Of a stretch of 64,000 nt of DNA, positions 17,917 to 26,252 are shown piece by piece (the stretch's first letter is position 1; each line of letters starts with the position of its first letter). The stretch comes from Streptomyces solicavernae (GTDB taxonomy: Bacteria; Actinomycetota; Actinomycetes; Streptomycetales; Streptomycetaceae). The DNA lies in assembly GCF_029968095.1 (NCBI RefSeq), contig NZ_JASCIR010000012.1, positions 123,675 through 187,674 of the forward strand. The letters run 5' to 3'. The position numbers and the translations under genes were made by a program. Below the pieces are notes generated by a model, which was given only the letters and a program-made list of their open reading frames with translations, was not told the DNA's origin and ran no database searches.

Positions 17917-18591
17917 TTACGACCCGGTGTGGGCCTGGTGCAGCGCGTCAGCGGTCGCGATCTTGTGAGCACAGGCGAGGCGCTCGATCTCCTGTGCCGG
18001 CGCTCGCTTCTCGATCAGCTCAAGCATCCGCTCGTGCTCCGTCACCGAACGGCGAGCCCTGCCGGGGACGAAGCTGAAGGTGGAGCGGCGCATGTGGTCC
18101 AGCCGTGCCCACTCCGCCTCCAGGAGCGAGACGAGGTGCGCGTCCGGGCAGCACTCGTAGACGGAGAAGTGGAACTCCCGGTTGAGGGCGGTGAACGATG
18201 CCGGGTCGAAGTCCTCCAGGGCCTTCGTCAGGCGCGCGTTGATCTTGCGCGACCGGCCGATGTGCTTCGCTGTCATGTGCGCCACGGAGATCGCGGTCGC
18301 GTAACCCTCCAGGCGTGCCAGGACCTGCAGCGAGTGCTCCACCTGAGCGGCGTCGAACACGGCCACTCGCGCGCCGATGTTGCGGACGACCTCGACAAGG
18401 CCGTCGGACTGCAGCCTGCGCAGGGCTTCGCGCAGAGGGATCGTGCTGACCCCGGTCTCCCGCGCGAGCTGGCTGAGGACCAGCCGGTAGCCGGGGCCGT
18501 AGGTTCCGTCGAGGATGCGGGAGCGCAGCAGCTCGTAACTGACCTCGGCCTTCGATCCCTTGGCTCGGGTCTGCTTGTCGGTGGCACTCAT
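17917..18591 (-). CDS. GntR-family (FCD subgroup) regulator
   Basis: 224 residues. Winged helix at residues ~15-75 (LRSRILDGTYGPGYRLVLSQL, then GVSTIPLREALRRLQSDGLVEV), followed by an all-helical FCD effector domain with metal-type residues in NREFHFSVY and SVTEHERM. Such proteins usually repress catabolic genes until a pathway acid binds. Two matching palindromes flank it, one before the phosphotriesterase operon and one before the hydrolase/dioxygenase divergent pair, so it probably controls both and itself. It follows the alpha/beta hydrolase by 54 bp on the same strand. Confidence 0.88.
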   Translation of the reverse strand: MSATDKQTRAKGSKAEVSYELLRSRILDGTYGPGYRLVLSQLARETGVSTIPLREALRRLQSDGLVEVVRNIGARVAVFDAAQVEHSLQVLARLEGYATAISVAHMTAKHIGRSRKINARLTKALEDFDPASFTALNREFHFSVYECCPDAHLVSLLEAEWARLDHMRRSTFSFVPGRARRSVTEHERMLELIEKRAPAQEIERLACAHKIATADALHQAHTGS

Positions 18592-18645
18592 CGGTGTCCC
18601 CTCACTGGACCGGCCGCGCGGAGCGGCGGCGGTGTACTCGTACGG

Positions 18646-19416
18646 TCAGCGCGCAAGGACTTCCAGGACCGTAGGGCGGAATGCGGCACCGCCGAGGATC
18701 TCATGGTGATCACCGGCCACGGTGATCAGCTCACCCGCGCCCAGGAGGTCGAGGACCCGCTCGATGCCCCGTGCCATGGCGTCGTCCTTCCCGACGATGA
18801 TGACGGGGGGAGTCCGCCCGCTCCAGGACCGCGGTGTGAAGGGGGTGCTGCGCAGTCCCTCGACGCACAGAGCCAGCCCGGCCGCCCGAGCCTCATGGGT
18901 GAGTACAAGGTTAGTGATCGCCGAGGTGAGCGGGTCGGTGGGTTCGGTTCCGTCCGCCACGGCCTGGTGGAGTTCCTGCACGTTCACCGCCTCGAACGGT
19001 TCGGCGGGGCTGAGGCCGCCGAGGACCGCCCGACGCAACCGGCCGGGCGCCGCCTCGGGCAACTCCCAGGCGAGCCTGGCGCCCAGTGAGTACCCCACCA
19101 CGTCGAAGGTGTCGGCGCCTGCCTCGTCCAGCACGGTCACCAGGTCCGTGACGAGGCCGGGGGCGTCGACCTCGCGGGCGGCCGAGGGGGCCGGACTGCT
19201 CCCGTGGCCCCGGAGGTCGGGCACGATGACCGATCGGCCGGCCTCGGTCAGGGCCCGGGCGATCCCGGTCTCCACCCAGTCCTGGACGCCGTCGGACGCG
19301 AAGCCGTGCACCAGCAGGACGGGTGGCAGTTCGCCTGCGCGGGCGGGCGTGAAGCTACGGACGGTCAGGCCGGTTCGGCTGCGCATCGGAAGAGTGCTCC
19401 TCTGGTCGGCGTTCAT
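18646..19416 (-). CDS. Alpha/beta hydrolase (Ser nucleophile)
   Basis: 256 residues. LLVHGFASDG forms the oxyanion region, VGYSLGARLAW holds the nucleophile Ser, IIVGKDDAM the acid, and AGDHHEILGG the His. The shape and length fit the MhpC/BphD-like and general esterase groups. No Shine-Dalgarno is seen before the ATG (upstream reads ATCTAAAATCGCAT), so leaderless translation is possible. It is divergent from the ring-cleavage operon and co-directional with GntR. A role in hydrolysing an aromatic ester or ring-cleavage product is inferred from position. Confidence 0.83.
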   Translation of the reverse strand: MNADQRSTLPMRSRTGLTVRSFTPARAGELPPVLLVHGFASDGVQDWVETGIARALTEAGRSVIVPDLRGHGSSPAPSAAREVDAPGLVTDLVTVLDEAGADTFDVVGYSLGARLAWELPEAAPGRLRRAVLGGLSPAEPFEAVNVQELHQAVADGTEPTDPLTSAITNLVLTHEARAAGLALCVEGLRSTPFTPRSWSGRTPPVIIVGKDDAMARGIERVLDLLGAGELITVAGDHHEILGGAAFRPTVLEVLAR

Positions 19417-19490
19417 ATGCGATTTTAGATGCCAAGTCGAGCTGGAGAGTGCCGTTTCCTGTGAGTGGAACGGTGCATCTTCATGACTAG

Positions 19491-19517
19491 ATCATGCATG
19501 ATAACGTATACGATTAT
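19491..19517. promoter_or_regulatory. GntR operator 2 plus adjacent 12-bp palindrome
   Basis: ATAACGTATACGATTAT (19501-19517) matches operator 1 at 13 of 16 positions and keeps the full CGTATACG centre. Overlapping its left edge is ATCATGCATGAT (19491-19502), a perfect 12-bp palindrome. They sit between the divergent alpha/beta hydrolase and FAH-RraA genes, 125 bp before the latter. Confidence 0.7.
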
Positions 19518-19641
19518 TGCTCCGGTCGGGACCAGGAAGCCCATTGCCGTCCCTGCCCGGGAGCCCCGCCACCGCCCCTGCGGACTGGCGCCGCCCCTTC
19601 TCGACCAACGCCTGATGTCGCTCACGCTCAGGAGAAGTCCC

Positions 19642-21075
19642 ATGCCGCATCCGCTGGGAACCCAGCCGTCGAAGATCATCGCCGTCCACCTCAACTACCC
19701 GTGCCGGGCCAGGGAACGCGGCCGCATCCCCGAACAGCCGTCCTACTTCCTCAAACCTCCCTCCTCGCTGTCCGGCAGCGGCGACGTACTGGCCCGCCCA
19801 CAAGGCTGCGAACTCATGGCCTTCGAGGGCGAGATCGCCCTGGTCATCGGCCGTCGGGCGCACCGGGTCGAACCCGGTCAGGGCTGGCAGCACGTCGCCT
19901 GGGTGACCGCGGCGAACGACGCCGGCGCCTACGACCTACGCCATGCCGACCGCGGTTCCAACCTGCGCTCGAAGGGGGCCGACGGCTTCACACCTGTCGG
20001 CCCCCGGCTCCTTGACGCCGCCGGACTCGACCCGGCCCAACTGCGGTTGCGTACCTGGGTCAACGGCGAACTGGTGCAGGACGCCGACACCTCGACGCTG
20101 CTCTTCCCGTTCGGAGACCTGATAGCCGACCTCACGCGCCTGGTCACGCTGGAGCCCGGCGACGTCATCCTGACCGGCACGCCGGCCGGGGCATCCGTGG
20201 TGTCGCCCGGCGATGTCGTCGAGGTGGAAGTGAGCGGCGGCGGGGGGATCTCCAGCGGCCGACTGCGCAACACGGTGACCGACGCCGACCACGACCTGGC
20301 GGCCTGGGGCGCCATGCCTCGCGTCGACGATGCTCTGCGCGCCGATGCCTGGGGGGCGGCCCACGCGAGCGCACCGGCCCTGGACGAGGACATCGCCGAA
20401 GCGCTGCGCGGCCTCGCGACCGCCACCCTCAGCTCCCAACTCCGCAAGCGCGGCCTGCAGCACATGACCATCGACGGCGTCCGCCCCGCGGACCCGGGCG
20501 ACAAACTGGTCGGAACGGCACACACTCTGCGCTACCTGCCGTTGCGGGAAGACCTCTTCCAGCAGTTCGGCAACGGCATGAACGCACAGAAGCGCGCGGT
20601 CGAGGAACTGCGCCCCGGACAGGTGCTCGTGATGGACGCGCGGCGCGATCCCACCGCGGGCACCATCGGCGACATCCTCGCGCTGCGGGCGCAGATGCGC
20701 GGAGCGGCGGGCATCGTCACCGACGGCGCGCTGCGGGACAGCACCGCCGTGGCCAACCTGGGTCTGCCCACCTACTACGCCGCAGAGCACCCCGCAGTTC
20801 TCGGACGCCGCCACATCCCCTGGGACACCGGTGTCCCCCTCGCATGCGGCGGCGCGCTCGTCCAACCCGGCGACATCCTCGTCGGTGATGCCGACGGCGT
20901 CGTCGTCGTCCCGCCGGACCTGGCCGGGCAGCTTGTAGCCGACAGCGTCGAACAGGAACGCCAGGAGCGCTTCATCGCCGAGCAGGTGGCCGCAGGCGAA
21001 CCGGTCCAGGGCCTGTACCCGCTCGGCCCGGCCTGGCAGGCCGCCTACCAGCAGTGGCGCAGCACCCAGCCATGA
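19642..21075 (+). CDS. Fumarylacetoacetate hydrolase-family / RraA-like fusion protein
   Basis: 477 residues from the ATG at 19642, chosen for AGGAG at 19630-19634. Residues ~1-235 are an FAH-type domain with metal-site segments FEGEIALVIGRRA and NDAGAYDLR, and the LTGTPAGASVVSPGDVVEVEV core. Residues ~250-465 are an RraA/HMG-CHA-aldolase-like domain (AGIVTDGALRDS, GDILVGDADGVVVVP). In homoprotocatechuate breakdown, HpaG-type enzymes isomerise and decarboxylate the ring-cleavage product using two FAH halves. Here one half is RraA-like, a family that includes oxaloacetate decarboxylases and aldolases. The fusion probably joins two successive steps. First gene of the operon. Confidence 0.85.
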   Translation: MPHPLGTQPSKIIAVHLNYPCRARERGRIPEQPSYFLKPPSSLSGSGDVLARPQGCELMAFEGEIALVIGRRAHRVEPGQGWQHVAWVTAANDAGAYDLRHADRGSNLRSKGADGFTPVGPRLLDAAGLDPAQLRLRTWVNGELVQDADTSTLLFPFGDLIADLTRLVTLEPGDVILTGTPAGASVVSPGDVVEVEVSGGGGISSGRLRNTVTDADHDLAAWGAMPRVDDALRADAWGAAHASAPALDEDIAEALRGLATATLSSQLRKRGLQHMTIDGVRPADPGDKLVGTAHTLRYLPLREDLFQQFGNGMNAQKRAVEELRPGQVLVMDARRDPTAGTIGDILALRAQMRGAAGIVTDGALRDSTAVANLGLPTYYAAEHPAVLGRRHIPWDTGVPLACGGALVQPGDILVGDADGVVVVPPDLAGQLVADSVEQERQERFIAEQVAAGEPVQGLYPLGPAWQAAYQQWRSTQP

Positions 21076-21109
21076 GCACACGCACTCCCACCCAGCAACG
21101 GAGCAGCCC

Positions 21110-22030
21110 ATGAAGTTCCGCACCGACCCCGCCACCATCCGAGGTTCCATCGCCCCCGTCGTCACACCGTTCACCGACGAAGGAGCGGTCGACCACGACA
21201 GCCTGCGGGGCCTGATCCGCTGGCAGCTGGAATCCGGCTCGCACGGCATCTCGCTGGGGGGCTCGACAGGAGAGCCGTCCGCCCAGACCACAGCCGAACG
21301 CATCGCCGCCCTGCGGACCGCCGTGGACGAGATCGGCGACCGGGTGCCGTTCCTCCCCGGCACCGGGTCGCACAAGCTGGACGAGACCCTGGAGATCACC
21401 GCTGCCGCCCAGGAGTTGGGCGCGGACGCCGCCCTGGTCATCACCCCGTACTACGCCCGGCCCACCCAGGAAGCGCTGTACCAGTGGTACGCCACGGTGG
21501 CCCGCGAGTTCCCCGGCCTGCCCCTCGTCGCCTACAACGTGCCGTCCCGTACCGCCGTCGACATCGCACCGGAGACGGTGCGGCGGCTGTACACCGACTT
21601 CGACAATTTCGTCGGTGTCAAGGAGACCACCAAGGACTTCGAGCACTTCTCCCGCGTACTGCACGCCTGCGGCCGCGACCTGCTGGTGTGGTCCGGGATC
21701 GAACTGCTCTGCCTGCCGCTGCTCGCCCTGGGCGGGGCCGGCTTCGTCTCCGCGGTGGCCAATCTCGCGCCGACGGCGGTGGCCCGCATGTACGAACTGT
21801 GGGAGGCGGGTGAGTCCGACGCCGCCCGGGACCTGCACTACCGGCTGCATCCGCTGGTCGACCTGCTGTTCGTCGAGACCAACCCCGCGCCGGCCAAGTG
21901 GGTCCTGGAGCAGCAGGGCCGGATCGCCTCGGGCTGGGTGCGTCCGCCGCTCACGTCGCCCACCGAGGACGGACTGGCCCGTATCCGCACCCTGCTCGCC
22001 GAGGGCGGCGACCTCACCCAGCAGCTCTGA
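21110..22030 (+). CDS. DapA-family pyruvate aldolase of the meta-cleavage pathway
   Basis: 306 residues in the dihydrodipicolinate synthase/N-acetylneuraminate lyase fold. GGSTGEPSA corresponds to the GGTTGE motif, Tyr142 lies in AYNVPSRT, and the Schiff-base Lys171 in FVGVKETTKDF. Located between the FAH-RraA fusion and semialdehyde dehydrogenase, it probably cleaves the 2-oxo-4-hydroxy-heptenedioate intermediate to pyruvate and succinic semialdehyde, replacing the unrelated HpaI aldolase of enterobacteria. A synthase role in lysine biosynthesis is unlikely from the context. The start is 34 bp past the previous stop. Confidence 0.83.
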   Translation: MKFRTDPATIRGSIAPVVTPFTDEGAVDHDSLRGLIRWQLESGSHGISLGGSTGEPSAQTTAERIAALRTAVDEIGDRVPFLPGTGSHKLDETLEITAAAQELGADAALVITPYYARPTQEALYQWYATVAREFPGLPLVAYNVPSRTAVDIAPETVRRLYTDFDNFVGVKETTKDFEHFSRVLHACGRDLLVWSGIELLCLPLLALGGAGFVSAVANLAPTAVARMYELWEAGESDAARDLHYRLHPLVDLLFVETNPAPAKWVLEQQGRIASGWVRPPLTSPTEDGLARIRTLLAEGGDLTQQL

Positions 22031-22052
22031 CACCCCAACGGAAAGGGACGCC

Positions 22053-23552
22053 ATGCCCACAGACCTGCCCACGGGCCGCCCCGACGACCTGCCCGGCGAG
22101 ATCCGGCACTGGATCGGCGGCGAACTCCTCGACAGCGCCGACGGACGCACCTTCGCCGTCTGCGACCCCGTCTCCAACTCCCCCTACGCAACCGCCGCAG
22201 CAGGCGGCCCCGAGGACGTGGACCGCGCCGTTGCCGCGGGCCGGGCGGCCTTCCCCGCGTGGTCGAAGCTGGGGACCCGCGAACGGGCCCGGATCCTGTA
22301 CCGGATCGCCGACGGAGTCGAGGCGCGCGAAGAGCGCCTGGCCGCTCTGGAGACCTTCGACTCGGGCCTGCCCATCACCCAGGCCAGGGGACAGGCCCGC
22401 CGGGCGGCCGAGAACTTCCGCTACTTCGCCGACGTCATCGTCGGACTCGGAGAAGAGGCGTTCCGGGTCGGCGACGAGCAGATCAACTACGTCGTGCGCA
22501 CCCCGATCGGAGTGGCGGGCCTCATCACGCCCTGGAACACGCCGTTCATGCTGGAGAGCTGGAAGCTCGCTCCGGCGCTGGCCTCCGGCTGCACCCTGGT
22601 CCTCAAGCCCGCCGAGTGGACTCCGCTCTCCGCCGGCCTGTGGCCGGAGATCCTGGAGGGCGCCGGTCTGCCGGCCGGAGTGGTCAACATCGTGCACGGC
22701 ATCGGCGAGGAGGCAGGCCAGGCACTGGTCGACCACCCGCAGGTGCCGCTGATCTCCTTCACGGGTTCCACGGACACCGGCAAGCACATCGTCCGCAGCT
22801 CGGCGGCACACCTGAAGACCACATCGATGGAACTGGGGGGCAAGTCCCCGGTCGTCCTCTTCGCCGATGCCGACCTCGACGCAGCGCTGGACTCGGTCGT
22901 GTTCGGCGTGTTCTCACTCAACGGCGAGCGCTGCACCGCCGGTTCGCGCGTCCTCGTGGAGCGGCCGGTGTACGAGGAGTTCACCCGCCGCCTGGCCGAA
23001 CGCGCCGAACGTGTGCGGGTGGGACCGCCCGCCGATCCCACCACCCAGGTCGGTGCGCTGGTGCACCCCGAGCACTACACACGCGTGCTCGACTACGTCG
23101 AGACCGGACAGCGCGAGGCGAAGCTGCTGGCCGGGGGATCCCGTCCCGCGCACCTTCCGGAGGGCAACTACCTCCAGCCCACCGTCTTCGCCGACGTGCC
23201 CCGCGACGCCCGTATCTTCCAGGAGGAGATCTTCGGACCGGTCGTCGCCGTGGCCCCCTTCGACGACGAGGCCGAGGCCGTCGAACTGGCCAACGCCACC
23301 GAGTACGGTCTCGCGGCCTACGTATGGACATCCGACCTCAAGCGCGGACACCGCGTCGCCCACGCCGTGGAGTCCGGCATGGTCTGGATCAACTCCCACA
23401 ACGTACGCGACCTGCGCACCCCGTTCGGAGGGGTCAAGTCATCCGGCCTGGGCCGGGAGGGCGGCGCACATAGCATCGACTTCTACACCGAGTCGAAGAT
23501 CGTCCACGTCATGCTCGGTGAGGCCCACACACCCCGCTTCGGCGCGTCCTGA
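22053..23552 (+). CDS. hpaE: 5-carboxymethyl-2-hydroxymuconate semialdehyde dehydrogenase
   Basis: 499 residues from the ATG at 22053 behind GAAAGGGA. NAD-dependent aldehyde dehydrogenase hallmarks are complete: ITPWNTPFMLESWKLAPAL, FTGSTDTGKHI, the general base in MELGGKSPVV, the catalytic Cys in NGERCTAGSRV and PFGGVKSSGLGREGG near the end. The ERCTAGSR form and the neighbouring homoprotocatechuate dioxygenase support the HpaE assignment: it oxidises the ring-cleavage semialdehyde to the dicarboxylate. Gaps to both neighbours are about 20 bp, so the operon is tight. Confidence 0.88.
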   Translation: MPTDLPTGRPDDLPGEIRHWIGGELLDSADGRTFAVCDPVSNSPYATAAAGGPEDVDRAVAAGRAAFPAWSKLGTRERARILYRIADGVEAREERLAALETFDSGLPITQARGQARRAAENFRYFADVIVGLGEEAFRVGDEQINYVVRTPIGVAGLITPWNTPFMLESWKLAPALASGCTLVLKPAEWTPLSAGLWPEILEGAGLPAGVVNIVHGIGEEAGQALVDHPQVPLISFTGSTDTGKHIVRSSAAHLKTTSMELGGKSPVVLFADADLDAALDSVVFGVFSLNGERCTAGSRVLVERPVYEEFTRRLAERAERVRVGPPADPTTQVGALVHPEHYTRVLDYVETGQREAKLLAGGSRPAHLPEGNYLQPTVFADVPRDARIFQEEIFGPVVAVAPFDDEAEAVELANATEYGLAAYVWTSDLKRGHRVAHAVESGMVWINSHNVRDLRTPFGGVKSSGLGREGGAHSIDFYTESKIVHVMLGEAHTPRFGAS

Positions 23553-23572
23553 CCGTCAAGGAGCCGCACTTC

Positions 23573-24598
23573 ATGAGTACCCCTCCCGATGTCGTCCGCT
23601 CCGCCTACGCTCAACTCGTCGTCACCGACCTGCCCAAGTCCCGCTGGTTCTGGGTCGACATGCTCGGCTTCCACGTCCAGTACGAGGACGCGTCCCTGCT
23701 CTGCCTCCGCGGTACCGACGAACTCACCCACCACTCCCTCGTGTTGCGCAGAGGCGAGACCGCGGCCCTGGATCACATCGCCTACCGGGTCCGCTCCCGC
23801 GAGGACGTGGATCGCGCCGCACAGTACTTCACCGACCTCGGCAGGCCCGTCCGGCGTGTGCCCAAGGGCGCGGGCACGCCGGGAGTCGGCGACGCCGTCC
23901 GCGTCATCGACCCGCTCGGCTTCCCCGTGGAGTTCTTCCACGACATCGAACGCGCCGAGCGCCTCATCCAGCGCTACGACCTGCGCCGTGGCGCCGAGAT
24001 CGCGCGCCTGGACCACTTCAACATATGCACTCCCGACATACCCGCCGCCTACGCCCACTACGAGGCACTGGGGTTCGGCTGCTCGGAGACCATCGAGGGC
24101 GACGAACACGAGTTGTACGCGGCCTGGATGTACCGCAAACAGACCGTCCACGACGTCGCCTTTACCGGCGGCGCCGGTCCCCGCCTGCACCATGTGGGCG
24201 TGGCCACCCACGAGTCGCACCACGTTCTGCGTACCGCCGACATCTTCGGCTCCCTGCGCAAGGAGCACCACATCGAACGCGGCCCGGGGCGGCACGGCGT
24301 CTCCAACGCCTTCTACGTCTACCTGCGCGACCCGGACGGCCACCGCGTGGAGATCTACACCTCCGACTACTACACCGGTGACCCCGACCACGAGACCTAC
24401 CGCTGGAACGTACGCGACGACCGCCGCCGCGACTTCTGGGGCAACGCGGTGATCGAGTCGTGGTACAAGGAAGCCTCCCCGGTCCTCGACCTCGACGGCC
24501 GCCTCCAACCGGTCGCCGAGTCCCTGCTGGACGAGTCCGCAGTACAGGTCGGTGCCGACGGCCTCGGCATCGTCGATCCGGCCGGGCAGGACGGCTGA
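23573..24598 (+). CDS. hpaD: 3,4-dihydroxyphenylacetate 2,3-dioxygenase (extradiol)
   Basis: 341 residues in two glyoxalase/VOC modules, as in type I extradiol dioxygenases of Arthrobacter and Brevibacterium. Metal ligands are visible as His148 (LDHFNI), His207 (LHHVGV) and Glu260 (HRVEIYT), and the C-terminal HETYRWNV region is typical of homoprotocatechuate enzymes. It opens the ring next to the hydroxyls to give 5-carboxymethyl-2-hydroxymuconate semialdehyde. Last gene of the operon, followed by a strong terminator. The 4-hydroxyphenylacetate hydroxylase that would supply the substrate is not in the window. Confidence 0.9.
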   Translation: MSTPPDVVRSAYAQLVVTDLPKSRWFWVDMLGFHVQYEDASLLCLRGTDELTHHSLVLRRGETAALDHIAYRVRSREDVDRAAQYFTDLGRPVRRVPKGAGTPGVGDAVRVIDPLGFPVEFFHDIERAERLIQRYDLRRGAEIARLDHFNICTPDIPAAYAHYEALGFGCSETIEGDEHELYAAWMYRKQTVHDVAFTGGAGPRLHHVGVATHESHHVLRTADIFGSLRKEHHIERGPGRHGVSNAFYVYLRDPDGHRVEIYTSDYYTGDPDHETYRWNVRDDRRRDFWGNAVIESWYKEASPVLDLDGRLQPVAESLLDESAVQVGADGLGIVDPAGQDG

Positions 24599-24602
24599 CA
24601 CA

Positions 24603-24652
24603 CCACGTGTGCCGGGCGGCGGTGAGAACCGCCACCCGGCACACGTGTTTTT
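24603..24652 (+). terminator. Rho-independent terminator after the hpa operon
   Basis: A roughly 20-bp stem with one mismatch: the left arm at 24604-24623 reads CACGTGTGCCGGGCGGCGGT and pairs with 24628-24647 around a GAGA loop. It is followed by TTTTT. It also separates the operon from the convergent MHS transporter. Confidence 0.92.
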
Positions 24653-24679
24653 CCTCCGTGACCAGCGAGTTGCCGGCCG

Positions 24680-26056
24680 TCAGGGCTTCCTGAACCGGAG
24701 CGGGCTGACCGCTTGCTCGGACTCGTGGTCGGGGCCGAGCGGAATGCCGGTCCGGTCACGCAGGAGGAGGGTGGCGATGAGGCCGATGACGGTCATGCCC
24801 GCGAGGTACACCATGACCGAGGTGGTCGTGCCGGTCGCGCTCACGAGTGCGGTGGCAATGGTGGGGGCGAAGGCGCCACCGATGATCGCCCCGATCGCGT
24901 ACGAGATGGATACGCCCGAGAACCGGATCGAAGCAGGGAAAAGCTCCGCGTAGAAGGATGCTTGCGGACCATAGGTCAGCCCGAGACCGATCGTGAGGAT
25001 CATGAGCCCCAGGGTGAGCAGTCCGATGTCGCCCGTATTGACCAGTGGGAACAGGGCCAGCACACCGGCCAGTTGGGCGAGCCAGCCGATCATGTACGTC
25101 CTGCGGCGACCGATCCTGTCCGAGACGGCCCCGGCTATCCATGTCGACAGCAGCCAGGTCGCTGCGGACGCCGTCACCGCCCAGAGCACCGGACCGCGGT
25201 CCAGCCCGAGTGGGCCCTGCGGGTCGGTCGCGTAGTTCTGGATGTAGCCACCCGTTGTCATGTATCCGACGGCGTTGTTCCCGGCGAACATCAGCGCCGC
25301 GACCAGGACGAGCCCCGAATGTCGGCGGAATAGCTGGACGAGGGGCGTCCTGGTCCGCTCGCGGCGTATCGCCAACTCCTTGAACACGGGACTCTCTTCG
25401 ACCCGACGCCGCACGTAGTGTCCGACGCCGATGAGGGCGACGCTGAGCAGGAACGGGATTCTCCAGCCCCAGGAGAGGAACGCGTCGTCAGGCAGCACGA
25501 GCGTGATCAGAGCGAGCACCCCGGAAGCAAGCAGCAGCCCCAGCGGCACACCGATCTGCGGCGAAGCCCCGTACAGGCCGCGCCGCTTCGGCGGAGCGTG
25601 TTCGACGGCCATCAGCACGGCACCGCCCCACTCGCCGCCCGCCGAGACGCCCTGCACGATACGGAGCAGGATCAGAAGCAGTGGCGCGGCGATGCCGATC
25701 TGGTCGAACGTCGGCAGAACACCGACCAACGTGGTCGCGGCACCCATGAGGATCAGAGTCAGCACCAGGACCCTTCGACGTCCGTACCTGTCGCCGAAGT
25801 GCCCGGCCAGGAAGGCGCCCAGGGGCCGGAACAGAAAGCTGACCCCGACGGTGACGAAGGCGACGAGGGTGCTGTTCGCCCCCAGGCCTGCAAAGAAGAG
25901 CTGGTCGAACACCAATGCGGCGGCGGACGCGTAGATGAAGAAGTCGTACCACTCCACCGTGGTGCCGACGACGGTCGCGAACGCGACCCGTCTGCGATCT
26001 GAAGTGGTCGCCGGGGGCGGGCTCGAGGACGGCTCAGGCAGTACGGATTTCGACAC
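24680..26056 (-). CDS. MFS transporter, metabolite:H+ symporter (MHS) type
   Basis: 458 residues from the GTG at 26056, selected because AAGGGAGA stands eight bases upstream; a longer frame runs to 26155 without a good site. The first helix has TTVEWYDFFIYASAAA and the loop GHFGDRYGRRRVLVLTL follows, the hallmark of MHS transporters (shikimate, citrate, aromatic acids). Twelve hydrophobic stretches are visible. Being convergent with the homoprotocatechuate operon, it may import hydroxyphenylacetate-like acids; this is inferred. An AT-rich inverted repeat at 26161-26184 is about 105 bp upstream. Confidence 0.85.
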   Translation of the reverse strand: MSKSVLPEPSSSPPPATTSDRRRVAFATVVGTTVEWYDFFIYASAAALVFDQLFFAGLGANSTLVAFVTVGVSFLFRPLGAFLAGHFGDRYGRRRVLVLTLILMGAATTLVGVLPTFDQIGIAAPLLLILLRIVQGVSAGGEWGGAVLMAVEHAPPKRRGLYGASPQIGVPLGLLLASGVLALITLVLPDDAFLSWGWRIPFLLSVALIGVGHYVRRRVEESPVFKELAIRRERTRTPLVQLFRRHSGLVLVAALMFAGNNAVGYMTTGGYIQNYATDPQGPLGLDRGPVLWAVTASAATWLLSTWIAGAVSDRIGRRRTYMIGWLAQLAGVLALFPLVNTGDIGLLTLGLMILTIGLGLTYGPQASFYAELFPASIRFSGVSISYAIGAIIGGAFAPTIATALVSATGTTTSVMVYLAGMTVIGLIATLLLRDRTGIPLGPDHESEQAVSPLRFRKP

Positions 26057-26160
26057 GAGGCATTTCTCCCTTGCCGTTGATCGACCCATCACCGGGACCG
26101 CGGAGATCGGATGCGACGAGACAGGAGCGCCCTGCGATAGGCATGGCCGTCGCATGCCAG

Positions 26161-26184
26161 ATCATATATTTTTTTAGATATGAT
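26161..26184. promoter_or_regulatory. AT-rich inverted repeat upstream of MHS transporter
   Basis: ATCATAT (26161-26167) and ATATGAT (26178-26184) are complementary, separated by ten A/T-rich bases. In this GC-rich genome the 24-bp AT island stands out and is probably the promoter/operator of the transporter. Part of it (26163-26179) agrees at 13 of 17 positions with 19414-19430, which covers the start codon and immediate upstream bases of the alpha/beta hydrolase gene. Confidence 0.5.
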
Positions 26185-26252
26185 GCAACGGTCAGTAGCT
26201 GCCCGTTGCGGTCTGCGCGGCCTGTGTTGCCGCGCCGGCAGCCTGTCGGCCG

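Noticed and set aside
21110..22030. dapA for lysine biosynthesis
   Set aside because: It lies inside a tight meta-cleavage operon between an FAH-RraA fusion and hpaE, so a catabolic aldolase is more likely.
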